Below are positions 10,974 through 19,683 of a stretch of DNA of 56,401 nucleotides, piece by piece. The notes under the pieces were generated by a model that saw only the letters and a program-made list of their open reading frames with translations, made no database searches and was not told the DNA's origin. Origin of the DNA: Acanthamoeba sp. SK_2022b. Its lineage: Eukaryota; Discosea; Longamoebia; Acanthamoebidae. The stretch covers positions 1 through 56,401 of the forward strand of contig JANDJZ010000289.1 in the NCBI GenBank assembly GCA_027943245.1, read 5' to 3'. The number at the start of each line of letters is the position of its first letter. Position 1 is the first letter of the stretch. A program made the position numbers and the translations under genes.

Positions 10974-11462
10974 ATGAACATCGAGATAACTGTGTCCACT
11001 CTTCCCCCTGCCTCCGTCGCCAACCTCTCACCCGGCATCTTGAAGCTCTTCGAGTACTACGAGGTTCACGTTGGTACTCTCTCAACACACCTGGCGCCGG
11101 TGTTTGACATGAACCTGAGCGACAACAACAAGGCGATAGCTTGCCTCATGCAGCGCTGTCTCATCGCTCTTCTATCCGATGCTACCAAGCTCCCTGAGCG
11201 CAAGAAGGGCAACCTCCTGGCTGTCTACGTTGTTACCGCCGGACTGCTTGGTCTCACCATCTCAGCCCCCGCTTTGAACGCCTTCTCCCAAAAGAACTAC
11301 GTTGCCGCTCCTCAGCTGGCCAACTCGATCCGAGCTCTCTGCGACAAGGCTGGACTCGACCCACAGGAACACCCAGGCATTCACCGCGTGTGGGAGACCT
11401 TCAGTAACCTCGAGGACGTTAGCGCTGTCAAGTACGAGAGAACAGAAAAGTTCAGGTGGTAG
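10974..11462 (+). CDS. Small intronless helical protein, unknown
   Basis: Single-exon ORF of 162 aa from the ATG at 10974 (MNIEITVSTLPP) to TAG at 11460-11462. The frame is open upstream but without an earlier ATG before the AT-rich spacer. It reads as a mostly helical soluble protein with one hydrophobic stretch (LLAVYVVTAGLLGLTISAPA) in the middle and an aromatic/basic end (VKYERTEKFRW). No domain was recognised. It is unusual here in having no intron and little low-complexity sequence, which is compatible with a retrocopy or acquired gene; this is only inference. Codon usage is C-ending, as in the host genes. Confidence 0.6.
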   Translation: MNIEITVSTLPPASVANLSPGILKLFEYYEVHVGTLSTHLAPVFDMNLSDNNKAIACLMQRCLIALLSDATKLPERKKGNLLAVYVVTAGLLGLTISAPALNAFSQKNYVAAPQLANSIRALCDKAGLDPQEHPGIHRVWETFSNLEDVSAVKYERTEKFRW

Positions 11463-11939
11463 GAGTGATAGCACGTGTACAATCGTGATGGCGCTTGAAC
11501 AATAATTAGAACATTTGCTCATGTTGCACTATTGGCATGGGAGGCGAGGTTTGCGCACGATGCTGCGGGGCTGCGCGTTTGGGCTCGTGAGGGACAATGC
11601 CTCTCAAACTCGTGGCGAGCCTGTCGGCCTTCTTCGTCCCGCCTCAATCACAAGTGTTCCTCTCCCCACTCACTCGAGCGTTCAAGAGGCAGGATGCATC
11701 GCAGCGATTGGACATACCTGTCGCGCGAAGCTCCGATTGAGACGGCCAGCCTGTGGTATAACACGGCCACCTCTTGCCGCCCGAGGGTGTGCCGGGCCCG
11801 ACGCGGCCGTCGATGACGCCTGGCTCGAGGAGTTGCACTGCTAGAAAGAACTGCGGGTAAACTGCGGGATTGCGCGGTGGTTGGCGGGAAAATGGCGGGT
11901 TTGCAACACCCAAGCGGGAAAACCCACTCCCTACCCGCT
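11463..11939. other. Intergenic, no gene recognised
   Basis: GC-rich sequence with several overlapping open frames on both strands but none with domain, splice-consistent or codon support. The last part grades into the tandem repeat that hosts the DIRS element. Confidence 0.5.
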
Positions 11940-12200
11940 TTGCCAAGCGTGTAGAGCGGCGCGCTGTGCGCAAGCGGGAAAAAGATACTTTTGCCTGCTC
12001 CACACAGGCGCGTCGCGTGGGGCGGCCACACGCATGCGGGAAAAAGATACTTTTTGCCTGCTCCACGCAGGCGCGTAGCGTGCGGCGGCCACACGCATGC
12101 GGGAAAAGGCCGTTTCTACCCGCTTTGGCCAAGCGTGTAGAGTAGGGCAGCCACACGCATGCGGAAAAAAGATACTTTTGCTCCACGCAGGCGCGTAGAG
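11940..12200. repeat. ~60-bp tandem repeat array (GCATGCGGGAAAA units), left part
   Basis: At least three to four diverged units of about 59-62 bp, each with CACGCATGCGGGAAAA, GATACTTTTTGCC, CTCCACGCAGGCGCGTAG and GGCGGCC. GCATGCGG occurs near 12036, 12095 and 12155. A further partial unit lies at 16640-16690, on the other side of the DIRS element. Confidence 0.85.
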
Positions 12201-12220
12201 CTGAGTTATTCAGCGGAGGG

Positions 12221-12319
12221 AACGCTCTCTGCGTTGTTTAAACTATTTATTCTTTATTTCTTATCTCCGAAAAGAAATAAATAGTTTAAACACGTACCGG
12301 TATTTCATCTTTTTCTTGC
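12221..12319. repeat. DIRS inverted terminal repeat, left copy
   Basis: Identical, as read, to the reverse complement of 16505-16603. Contains a perfect 16-nt hairpin arm pair at 12236-12251 and 12276-12291 (GTTTAAACTATTTATT and its complement). Confidence 0.93.
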
Positions 12320-12353
12320 GAACGAGGCGTAGAGGGGGGGAGGGTGGGTAATG

Positions 12354-12437
12354 CGCAGAGAGCGTTCCCTCCGCTGAATAACTCAGCTTACCTGACGGTA
12401 ACGCTAGTTACTCTACGTCAGGAACGCTCTCTGCGTT
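12354..12437. repeat. DIRS internal complementary region
   Basis: 12354-12386 is the reverse complement of the left end (12201-12233). 12387-12437 is the reverse complement of the right end (16589-16639) with one mismatch. In DIRS elements this region templates joining of the two ends into the circular intermediate. Confidence 0.92.
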
Positions 12438-12461
12438 GTTGATTCCAGAGACGGAGAGTGA

Positions 12462-13457
12462 TTACTCCGCGAGGTCGGTTTCGTCGTCCTCGTCATTGCT
12501 CTCGGTGTCCAAATCGGCGTCGGACTCGTTCTGGATGTCGAAGAGGATGTCCGAGTAGGCGCCAGGAATCTGGCGCACCACGTAGTGGCGCCAGAAGGTG
12601 TTGGGGTCTCGCCAGCCACCCAGGCGGAAGATTGCGTCTGGCTCGACTCCGGCCTGGATGCCCGCCATGATGCCTGACTTGCGGAAGGTGCGTGCCGTGA
12701 AGATCGAGGCGTCTAGGCCCGCTGCCGTGGCCACACCTTTAAGGATTGCTGCGCATCTGGCAGGTGAGAGCTGTTCATGCGGCGGGGACAGCTCGAACAC
12801 GATTCTCGGGTTGCGGCAGCGAAGGCGGAGTGTCGCGGAGATGTTGTGCCATCTTCTCCATGTAGCGACCGGGCACAGGCAGGTGTCCCTGCAACTGTTG
12901 ATACGGACTGTGTTGCCTTCGCCGTAAATGTCATTTTTGTATCCGACCACTGGTACTACTAGTACCTCTTGGTCGTTTACTCGTTCGATTCGAACGTTGT
13001 TGAAGTACGGGAGCGTGGCCGCGGAGACGCGGAATGCTCCCAAAACGCAGAGTAGGGCGAGTAGCTTGGCTCGCGTCTTCTGCAGAGAGGTGTTCTCGCC
13101 CCATTCCTGGAACAGGGTCGCCAGGCTGGAGAGATTGAAGGTGGGCCCGTGGTCGATGGGTCGTCTTGTGCGTTCCCGTACTAGGGCTCGTCGAAGTCGT
13201 TTGACGAGTGGGTCCCGAGTAGGTTGTAGTGCGAATGGTTCGTAGAGCGCCGTGATGGCGGCTAGGAGGCCGTTGATGGTCGCTGCTGGTCGTTGCGAGG
13301 ATCTGGTGGCTTCCTCGATGAAGTTAGCAATGGCGGCCACTGCTGTGCTGGCGTCTGGCGGGAAGTTGACGCCTTCCCGCCAGCAGTGGTTGCGGAATCT
13401 GATGATGGAGCTGCGGTATCGCGTCCACGTTGACGGCGCTAACGCCATGTCGAGCAT
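12462..13457 (-). CDS. DIRS tyrosine recombinase
   Basis: From the ATG at 13457 this ORF gives 331 aa; the same frame is open far upstream, to 15671. The N-terminal core-binding part (TWTRYRSSIIRFRNHCW, then ANFIEEATRSSQRPAATING) is followed by a catalytic domain: Arg in LGAFRVSAATLP, Arg in FTARTFRKSGIMAGIQAG, and Trp plus the likely nucleophilic Tyr in GGWRDPNTFWRHYV. The usual His of H-x-x-R is replaced. It would integrate the circular cDNA copy. The C-terminus is very acidic. It overlaps the end of the RT ORF by 19 nt in another frame. Confidence 0.9.
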   Translation of the reverse strand: MLDMALAPSTWTRYRSSIIRFRNHCWREGVNFPPDASTAVAAIANFIEEATRSSQRPAATINGLLAAITALYEPFALQPTRDPLVKRLRRALVRERTRRPIDHGPTFNLSSLATLFQEWGENTSLQKTRAKLLALLCVLGAFRVSAATLPYFNNVRIERVNDQEVLVVPVVGYKNDIYGEGNTVRINSCRDTCLCPVATWRRWHNISATLRLRCRNPRIVFELSPPHEQLSPARCAAILKGVATAAGLDASIFTARTFRKSGIMAGIQAGVEPDAIFRLGGWRDPNTFWRHYVVRQIPGAYSDILFDIQNESDADLDTESNDEDDETDLAE

Positions 13458-15430
13458 GGAGAGTGCTCCCCTGGACCAGCCTTCGGTTCTGTGGAGCCAC
13501 AGATCCTGAAGGCTGCCCAACGCCACTTCAGGTTGCGGAGAGGCTCCGGGAGCGCGGTTTGCCATTCGAACGAGGACGGGTCGTTGGGTATGCTGATCGG
13601 CGGTAGTCCCGACAGGCGTAATAGGTCCTGGAACCATTGTTTGCCTGTCCAGACTGGCACGACGATAGTGGCGTGCGCCTTCTGCTGCTGGACGAGGCGC
13701 AGGACTTTCGGGATAAGGGCGATAGGGGGAACCACCCAATTGTTCTCCCCGTGCCAGTCCTGGGTAGTAGCGTCGGTGGCTTCCGACCCGACTTCCCAGA
13801 AGCGGCTGTTGAAGCGGCGAAGTCTGGTGTTGGCCCGCGTAGCCATCCGGTCGATGGTGTGGGGGCCCCAGGCTCGGTTGATGCGTCGAAAGACGTGGCG
13901 CGCTATGCTCCACTCGTGTTGTGGGTAGAGGCGGCTGAGGTAGTCCGCGCGATTGTTGTCCACCCCTGGCAGGTGGACTGCGGACAACTGTATGTTGTGC
14001 TTCTCGCACAAGTCGAAGATCTTGCGCGTCGTGCGGTTCATGGCCGTGTTGCGCCCGCCAAGGTGTTTGACGTACGCGATAGCGGTCACGTTGTCGCACC
14101 GTAGCAGGATCGATTTGTTGCGCAGGAGGGGAAGCATGGACTGCAGTGCGCGATGGACTGCTTTGAGCTCGAGCTCGTTGATGTGTCGCCCTGGCCGCTT
14201 CCACCAACCCGCTGATGTAGCGCTCGACCCCTTCAGGGCTGCTCCCCAGCCACTGAGGGAGGCGTCGGTGTCGAGTACTACGTCGAATGGGCGGGCGGAC
14301 GCTACCTTGCCGTCCCACCGGCTGAGGCCAGTCGACCACTCTTCCAGGTCGTTGATGGCCGCTGGTGAGAGTCTGATCTGGCTGTCCCAGCTCGTGCGCC
14401 GGCTGATGTCCCGGAAAAGGTTGCGTAGCAGTAGTCGCGCTGGGAGGACCGCTCTGGCCAGGGCTACGCACTGGCCTGCTACCGCTGCCGCTCGGCGAAC
14501 CGGCACTGTCGTCTGCGACTGTGCTAGATGCACGAGGCGAGCGATGTCGTGCTGGACGGCATGACACTTCTGGCGAGGTACTCGGAAGCGTGGGACGCTC
14601 GAGGTATCGACCAGGAGACCAAGGAACTCCTTGGTCTGGCCTGGTTCGAGGGAGGACTTCTCCCAATTGACTGACCATCCGAGGTCCGCTAGCAGGTCGA
14701 GCGTGGTCTGTCGGGCGCGCAGGGCTTCCTCCCTGCTGGATGACATCACGATGATGTCGTCCATGTAGGCCAGGCAGCGAATGCCCCTTGCGGTGATTGC
14801 GTTGGTTGTCGCACGCACAAACCGGGTGAACACCCAAGGGGAGGCGTTCAGGCCGAAGGGGAACACCCGGTATGCATACCGGCGTCCTTTCCAGCTCAGT
14901 CCGAGAAGGTGTTGGTGCGAGCGGAGAACTTCGGCGTGGTGGAACCCATCGCGGAAGTCGATAGTGAAGAGCCAATCCCCTTCCTGTAGTAGGGGTGCCA
15001 GCTCCTGCAGCCCGCTGAACTTGAACTTCGGCGGCCGCATGTAGAGGTTGAGGAGCCTCATGTCGATAATAAGGCGATGCTTGCCGTTCTTCTTCGGAAC
15101 TACCCCGATTGGTGAGACGAAGGCCGGCTCGTGGGGAAGGAGCTCCCGCAGGGCTTTCTCGCGGAGGAGGCGATTGATCTCGCTCTCGACGAACTCCTCC
15201 TGTGCCGGGGTGAGGCGGTGGTTCCGGAGAGCACGCAACGCCGGTAGCTGCCCGAGGGGCAGCGGTACGCCTAGTCGGATCCAACGCAGGAGGGTAGGCG
15301 GCGCGCCCTCCTGCTGCCACCGGGAGGCGCGTGGGCGGAGCGCACCCGCGATGGGTGCGCTTGGCCCAGCGCCTTGTAGCGGCGGAGTCGTCCCCCCGGT
15401 GAGGGACGGCCGCCGCAACGGTGGCTCCAC
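13439..15430 (-). CDS. DIRS reverse transcriptase / RNase H
   Basis: Open frame of 663 codons from the gag stop to TGA at 13439-13441. RT motifs: GVVPKKNGKHRLIIDMRLLN, FTIDFRDGFHH (first catalytic Asp), FGLNASPWVFT and AYMDDIIV (catalytic Asp pair). RNase H motifs: VVLDTDASLSGWGA, INELELKAVHRAL, LLRCDNVTAIAYV and NNRADYLSR give the D-E-D-D set. A DIRS-typical tail (DRMATRANTRLRRF; QDWHGENNWVVPP) follows. No AUG lies before the RT core: the frame opens after a TGA at 15436-15434, overlaps the gag TAG (15432-15430), and its first plausible start would be GTG. Expression therefore probably needs reinitiation or frameshifting. All catalytic residues are intact. Confidence 0.93.
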   Translation of the reverse strand: MEPPLRRPSLTGGTTPPLQGAGPSAPIAGALRPRASRWQQEGAPPTLLRWIRLGVPLPLGQLPALRALRNHRLTPAQEEFVESEINRLLREKALRELLPHEPAFVSPIGVVPKKNGKHRLIIDMRLLNLYMRPPKFKFSGLQELAPLLQEGDWLFTIDFRDGFHHAEVLRSHQHLLGLSWKGRRYAYRVFPFGLNASPWVFTRFVRATTNAITARGIRCLAYMDDIIVMSSSREEALRARQTTLDLLADLGWSVNWEKSSLEPGQTKEFLGLLVDTSSVPRFRVPRQKCHAVQHDIARLVHLAQSQTTVPVRRAAAVAGQCVALARAVLPARLLLRNLFRDISRRTSWDSQIRLSPAAINDLEEWSTGLSRWDGKVASARPFDVVLDTDASLSGWGAALKGSSATSAGWWKRPGRHINELELKAVHRALQSMLPLLRNKSILLRCDNVTAIAYVKHLGGRNTAMNRTTRKIFDLCEKHNIQLSAVHLPGVDNNRADYLSRLYPQHEWSIARHVFRRINRAWGPHTIDRMATRANTRLRRFNSRFWEVGSEATDATTQDWHGENNWVVPPIALIPKVLRLVQQQKAHATIVVPVWTGKQWFQDLLRLSGLPPISIPNDPSSFEWQTALPEPLRNLKWRWAAFRICGSTEPKAGPGEHSPCSTWR

Positions 15431-16455
15431 TAATCATGGCTGGCGCTAGAGCCGGCGCCATGGCTATAGTTGGTGTTGGTCTTGTTGGGGTAACTACGGG
15501 GTGGCTTGCCCTTGTTGGAATTGCTAGTGGTGTTGCCGCCGCTCTGTTGCGGCTTGCCGTTGCTCCAGGTCTTGCTCGGTTTCCCAGCGGTCGGCCTGGC
15601 CTGCTGCTTGTAGGCTGCGTACTGCATCGCGCTGAAGAACCGCTCCTTGTCCGCCGCGGAGATGGTCGCACTATCGAGTGCGTGCCAGGCGGGGATGGCC
15701 TCCGTGGGAAGCGCTTTTTTCATCCACGTGTGGTCTCGAGCGCGGAGTTGGGTACGCATGCCCGCGAGCGCGACTGACGCGATATCTTCGAGGGCGTCAA
15801 TGGCGTCCGGGAACTGGTCGGCGGCGGATACGCATAGCTGGAGGACAACCTTGAAGGTCTTAAAGGTCTCCTCCTGGTGCTTCACCAGGATCTTCTCGTC
15901 TTTCGAAAGTCCGATGCCTGACGAAGAAGGGAAGGAAACTCCACCGCCCGCGGGCACCCCCGAGGCGTTCTTGCGGATCGTCTGATACCTCTCCCACACG
16001 CCCGGGGCGAGGGGGGAGAGGCCTGACAGAGGCGATATGTACCCCATTTGGGGAGCGTGCGCATACGCCATCGCGGCAGCAGGGGCCGTCGGTGGTGGGA
16101 GCGCGGGAATCGCAGCCGTCGGATCTGTGGGTGCCGGCGCGGGGGCGAGCGGCGGAGTATTAATTTGCGGCAACAGGGCCGACGGGGACGAAGACCGAGT
16201 CGTCGACGTCGGAGTTGACGCTGAAGGAGAAGGGCCTAGGTCAGGGGTGTTAACAGTCGGCGCTGCCAACTGCTGTCCCTGGGTGGCCGACTCCGAAGTG
16301 GCCACGGCGGGCCGGTTAGACTCACGGATGAGGTCTAGGATTTCGGACTTGAAACTGTCGAACTCGGCCCTGGTAAGGGCTGGGGCCGGGGTAGATGCTC
16401 GGGTCGACGCCTGAGTAGCTGCCGGAGGTGGCGTCTTGGATTTTTTAGGAGTCAT
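15430..16455 (-). CDS. DIRS gag-like ORF1
   Basis: 341 aa from ATG at 16455 (good A-rich context, ACCATGA) to TAG at 15432-15430. The first third is Pro/Ala/Thr-rich with basic N-terminus (MTPKKSKTPPPAA). The centre is helical (FDSFKSEILDLIRESN; VWERYQTIRKNASG; EDIASVALAGMRTQLRARDH). The end is Gly/Ser/Asn/Lys-rich without a CCHC zinc knuckle. It is assigned as gag-like from its first position in the element, length and composition. It is expected to package the element RNA. Confidence 0.8.
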   Translation of the reverse strand: MTPKKSKTPPPAATQASTRASTPAPALTRAEFDSFKSEILDLIRESNRPAVATSESATQGQQLAAPTVNTPDLGPSPSASTPTSTTRSSSPSALLPQINTPPLAPAPAPTDPTAAIPALPPPTAPAAAMAYAHAPQMGYISPLSGLSPLAPGVWERYQTIRKNASGVPAGGGVSFPSSSGIGLSKDEKILVKHQEETFKTFKVVLQLCVSAADQFPDAIDALEDIASVALAGMRTQLRARDHTWMKKALPTEAIPAWHALDSATISAADKERFFSAMQYAAYKQQARPTAGKPSKTWSNGKPQQSGGNTTSNSNKGKPPRSYPNKTNTNYSHGAGSSASHD

Positions 16456-16504
16456 GGTGACCGATTAATCACTCGACGAACGGTACGGCTACGCAGACGA
16501 GAGA

Positions 16505-16603
16505 GCAAGAAAAAGATGAAATACCGGTACGTGTTTAAACTATTTATTTCTTTTCGGAGATAAGAAATAAAGAATAAATAGTTTAAACAACGCAGAGAGC
16601 GTT
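16505..16603. repeat. DIRS inverted terminal repeat, right copy
   Basis: Reverse complement of 12221-12319 over 99 bp; lies about 50 bp upstream of ORF1 and likely contains its promoter. Confidence 0.93.
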
Positions 16604-16639
16604 CCTGGCGTAGAGTAACTAGCGTTACCGTCAGGTAAG

Positions 16640-16793
16640 TGGGGCTGCCGCACGCATGCGGGAAAGGCATTTACTACCCGCTCTGCGTCCAAGAAGCGTT
16701 TTTTGCACGTTACAAAGCTAGAAGGATGTGTGGAGTCGGAGTCTTGTCTGCTCAGTTGCTGGCTGGCCGGCAGGCAGGCGATGGGGGGAGGGC
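16640..16793. other. Right flank of the DIRS insertion; partial tandem-repeat unit
   Basis: Starts with TGGGGCTGCCGCACGCATG, a diverged continuation of the left-flank array, then AAAGGC and CTACCCGCT as in the left units. After about 16690 no repeat is seen. Confidence 0.7.
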
Positions 16794-17048
16794 TCATGCT
16801 CGGCGCTCAGCTCCTGGTACCTCTCTTTGCTTCTGGAAAGGGAGGACATTGAGCATATCATCAGGCTCAATCATAAGAAGGATCATACGAACGGACTGGT
16901 CGGGCAGATCACGAGTGTCGGCACGGCGGCCCACTTTACTTGCTGAAGTTCTGGGAAGAGGGCTTTCTCCTGCGCCGGCAGGTCCACCCTTGCTTGCGGC
17001 CACCGTGCTGAGCAGAGCCAAAAGGTCTTCCTGATCCTGCACGGACAT
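16794..17048 (-). CDS. Possible small hypothetical ORF or first exon
   Basis: ATG at 17048 opens 84 codons (MSVQDQEDLLALLSTVAASK, then Gly/Pro-rich, then a hydrophobic RMILLMIEPDDMLNVL). A GT donor after TSASK would shorten it to an exon. No family recognised and no clear downstream partner exon; could be chance. Confidence 0.25.
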   Translation of the reverse strand: MSVQDQEDLLALLSTVAASKGGPAGAGESPLPRTSASKVGRRADTRDLPDQSVRMILLMIEPDDMLNVLPFQKQREVPGAERRA

Positions 17049-17299
17049 CTAAGAACGAGCAGTCTGAAGAGAGAAAGAGGCAGACTTACTGTTGGAACGT
17101 AGGGCTCTGCTGGCTGAGAAGAAGACTCTGTTCTTGCTCTCTTATTTTGCTTCGCTGCTCGTTCGATGATCAGCAACACTCCCTTCTCAGTTCCACAAGG
17201 TGGAAGCAGTGCGAAAGGTACGTTCACAGAGCACATTTCCCTCATGTGCTTACCTCTTTCAGGTGGTTTGGTCTGCATGCAAGGAAGCACAATTGAAAC

Positions 17300-19672
17300 C
17301 CCTTGAGCTGCCAACTACTGCTGCCAGTGTACTACATCAATGCCTTTGAGCAGAGCCACTCAAGGAACAAGTCCATCATGGGGATTTATATGAGCATTGC
17401 CAACATGTCTCACGCAGAGTACAAAAAGGCCAAGTCAAGAGTCTTACTCACTCTAATCCCAAAGACAGTGAATCTCACCAACACAATACAGCAGGTGATA
17501 ATCAACCCAACAAGGCTTCTCAAGCATGGCATTGATATCAAGTTCAAGGCAGAGGGCATCATGCAATGGTGCTACAGCTCAGCCTATGCGATCTTGGGTG
17601 ATCACCCATCCCAGATGGAAATGGCAGGTATGTTGTCCCCCTGTCCCTTTGCCCCTTGTTGGCTGATGCCATGCGTACAGGTTTGTCTGGAAGGAAGTGC
17701 AGCTGCAGGTACTGCCATAAGCTGGCAGATCTCAACTTTGTCAGCTCGTGGCCTACTGAGATCAAGGGCCAAACTGTGCAAAAACCATCACTGTGAGGGA
17801 ACTACAAGACCATCTATGAGGGCTCTTGAAGACAGTCAATCTGGTCACCAAGGTGTGGTTGGACACATGAACACAAGGATCAAGGCCTTTGGCTGGGCGC
17901 AGGAGGTGAGTCCATTCTGGAAACTTCAGTGGATGTGGCCCTCGTTCTACAGGTGTTTTGGCATTTGTCTGCTCCATCTCATGTACTTGGGCACCACCAA
18001 GGTATGGCTCTTCTCCTTCTGATGACTTTTGCAACTCACGTCAGTCACATCTTGTGAAGCGCCATTTATTATATACAGCCATCAAGAACAGGCTCTGGAA
18101 CAAAGAGACTCAAGGAGCTGGTGGACTTTCCTGGCATCTCTTCTTTTGCCAACAGAGTCCATGTTGTGCGACAGAACAAAGATGTACATGCCCACTTGTA
18201 GTTTTGTTTCATTGTACAACACACTAAGCATAGAGTGCAGGGACGGTTGGGGGTGGCAAGCCTCAAGGGTGGTGAGATGGACAGTCTCATGCAAGTCATT
18301 GAGGTCTTGTTGATCAACTTGGTCAACAACAACAAGCTCAGGGCCTGGTGTCTGCATGCTGACATCGCAACACTACTACAACGTGACTCCCTCACCAACA
18401 ACGACCTCAATCGGCTTGAAAGGCTCGTGGTAGAGTGGAAGAGCCTGTTTTTTTCACTTTACAATGGCGTTGTAGAGATACCCAAGCGGTCTGGGAAGAG
18501 GGAGCAAGGCCCTGGGAAGAAGAGGAAGAAGAAGAAGAAGGCAAGACAGAGCAAGGCAAAGATGATGACAATGACAACAGAAAGTGACACGATGCCACAG
18601 CCGCTCAACCTCCACAACATGCCCAATTTTGAGACAATGGAGCACCTGGCTGAGCAGATCCGTTTCCTGGGCCCAATGTGGTTCCAGGACATGATGCTCT
18701 ATGAGCAACAGCATCTCCAGGCCAAGGAGATGTGCTGTACAATGAACCAGCAGGCCAATGAGCGAGATGTGCTTTTCAAGGTATGTAACTCTTGTTTGGA
18801 GTGCACTGTTTTGGTTTGTGTACCAACTCTGGCACGTACAGACGCACCTTTGCAATGTGGTGATGAGTGCAATGAGCTCCCTGGCCAAGACGCCGAGGCA
18901 GTGGAAATGCTATGGCTTTGCAGGCAACTCCTACAGGCTGTCACAACCTCCATCTTCAATTGCCAAGTGCAGGCTCAAGGCTGCAATCAGGCAGGAGCAT
19001 GACATCGACATGGACTTTCAAACAAGCGACCTGTGCCTCTACAAAAGCGCGTGGCTGGCAGGGCGCAGGCTTGAATGAGGCCATTGGGTCGTCATTTGTG
19101 TTCCAAAGTGAACACCTCAGGTACGTTCATGTGCCATTTCCAGTGTTGTTCTTTTCTAACAATGCATGTAGGTGTTGTTCAGCTTCATGGACAATGACTG
19201 TGCCTTTGTCCATGAGCGCGATTGTGTGGTGATAGGTAAGATTGAAGAGTTCCTTGAGGTGCAAATCATGCAGGGCATGGAGCCTGTGCGGTGGTTGCAG
19301 ATGCAGCTCAGCTGTGCAATTGATGAACAAGATGACATGTACCCAACCTCCAACTTCAAGTGGTTCAAGATACACAGGCCATACTTTGTCCCTTATGCAT
19401 GCAAGGATAGCCCCTGGCAAGTCCTGCATCACATGCACTTCTGCAGCAATCCTTGTGTGGTGGGCATATTGATCTTCAACCATTGTGCTTTGAGGCGCAT
19501 TGAGAACAAGATTGATGAGCAGAGCGACAACAATGAGGACGATGATGAGGACAACAACAAGGACAATGACACAAGCAAGCAGAGCAATGAGGACAAAGAC
19601 AAGGACGACAAGAATGAGCAGAGCAATGAGGACGACATGGCTAAAGAGACTGACGATAACTTCTCAGAGTAA
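17300..19672 (+). pseudogene. Tnp2/Plavaka-like DNA transposase relic (or domesticated gene)
   Basis: A series of plus-strand exon-like blocks reads collinearly with the C-terminal two thirds of Tnp2/Plavaka-type transposases: a core block (NKSIMGIYMSIANM; VLLTLIPKTVNLTN), a Cys-rich block (GRKCSCRYCHK), an ICLLHLMYLGTTK block matching the family's 'MH..-LGT.K' motif, LKELVDFPGISSF, a helical block (EMDSLMQVIEVLLINLV; ADIATLLQRDSLT), and NLHNMPNFETMEHLAEQIRF-LGP. It ends in a D/N/E/K-rich tail stopping at 19672. Joins at 17627, 18001 and 18781 have GT and nearby AG signals. The block around 17790-17930 has no convincing open frame, and the N-terminus is missing. Composition is less GC-rich than the host genes. 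Terminal inverted repeats were not found. Could be a decayed element or a spliced, domesticated gene. Confidence 0.6.
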
Positions 19673-19683
19673 AACTTTCACAA

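Larger units (their letters stand above)
12201..16639 (-). mobile_element. Complete DIRS-like tyrosine-recombinase retrotransposon
   Basis: A 4.44-kb element reading on the minus strand. It has 99-bp inverted terminal repeats (12221-12319 and 16505-16603), unique outer arms (12201-12220 and 16604-16639), and an internal complementary region at 12354-12437 that matches the outer left end (33 of 33 nt) and outer right end (50 of 51 nt) in inverted order. It carries three ORFs in the order gag-like, RT/RNase H, tyrosine recombinase. This is the textbook DIRS order, with the complementary region just after the recombinase. The ICR junction (12386/12387) defines the ends as 12201 and 16639. Joining the flanks restores the local tandem repeat (GTAGAG + TGGGGCTGCC), so no target-site duplication is needed, as expected for recombinase-mediated insertion. 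Confidence 0.95.

Noticed and set aside
11940..12200. CRISPR-like array
   Set aside because: Units of about 60 bp diverge throughout and have no constant-repeat/unique-spacer structure; the setting is eukaryotic.
13439..15671. Reading the upstream part of the recombinase frame as a separate protein
   Set aside because: It is Arg/Pro/Thr-rich, overlaps the well-conserved RT/RNase H frame, and matches nothing; kept only as a finding about the open frame.
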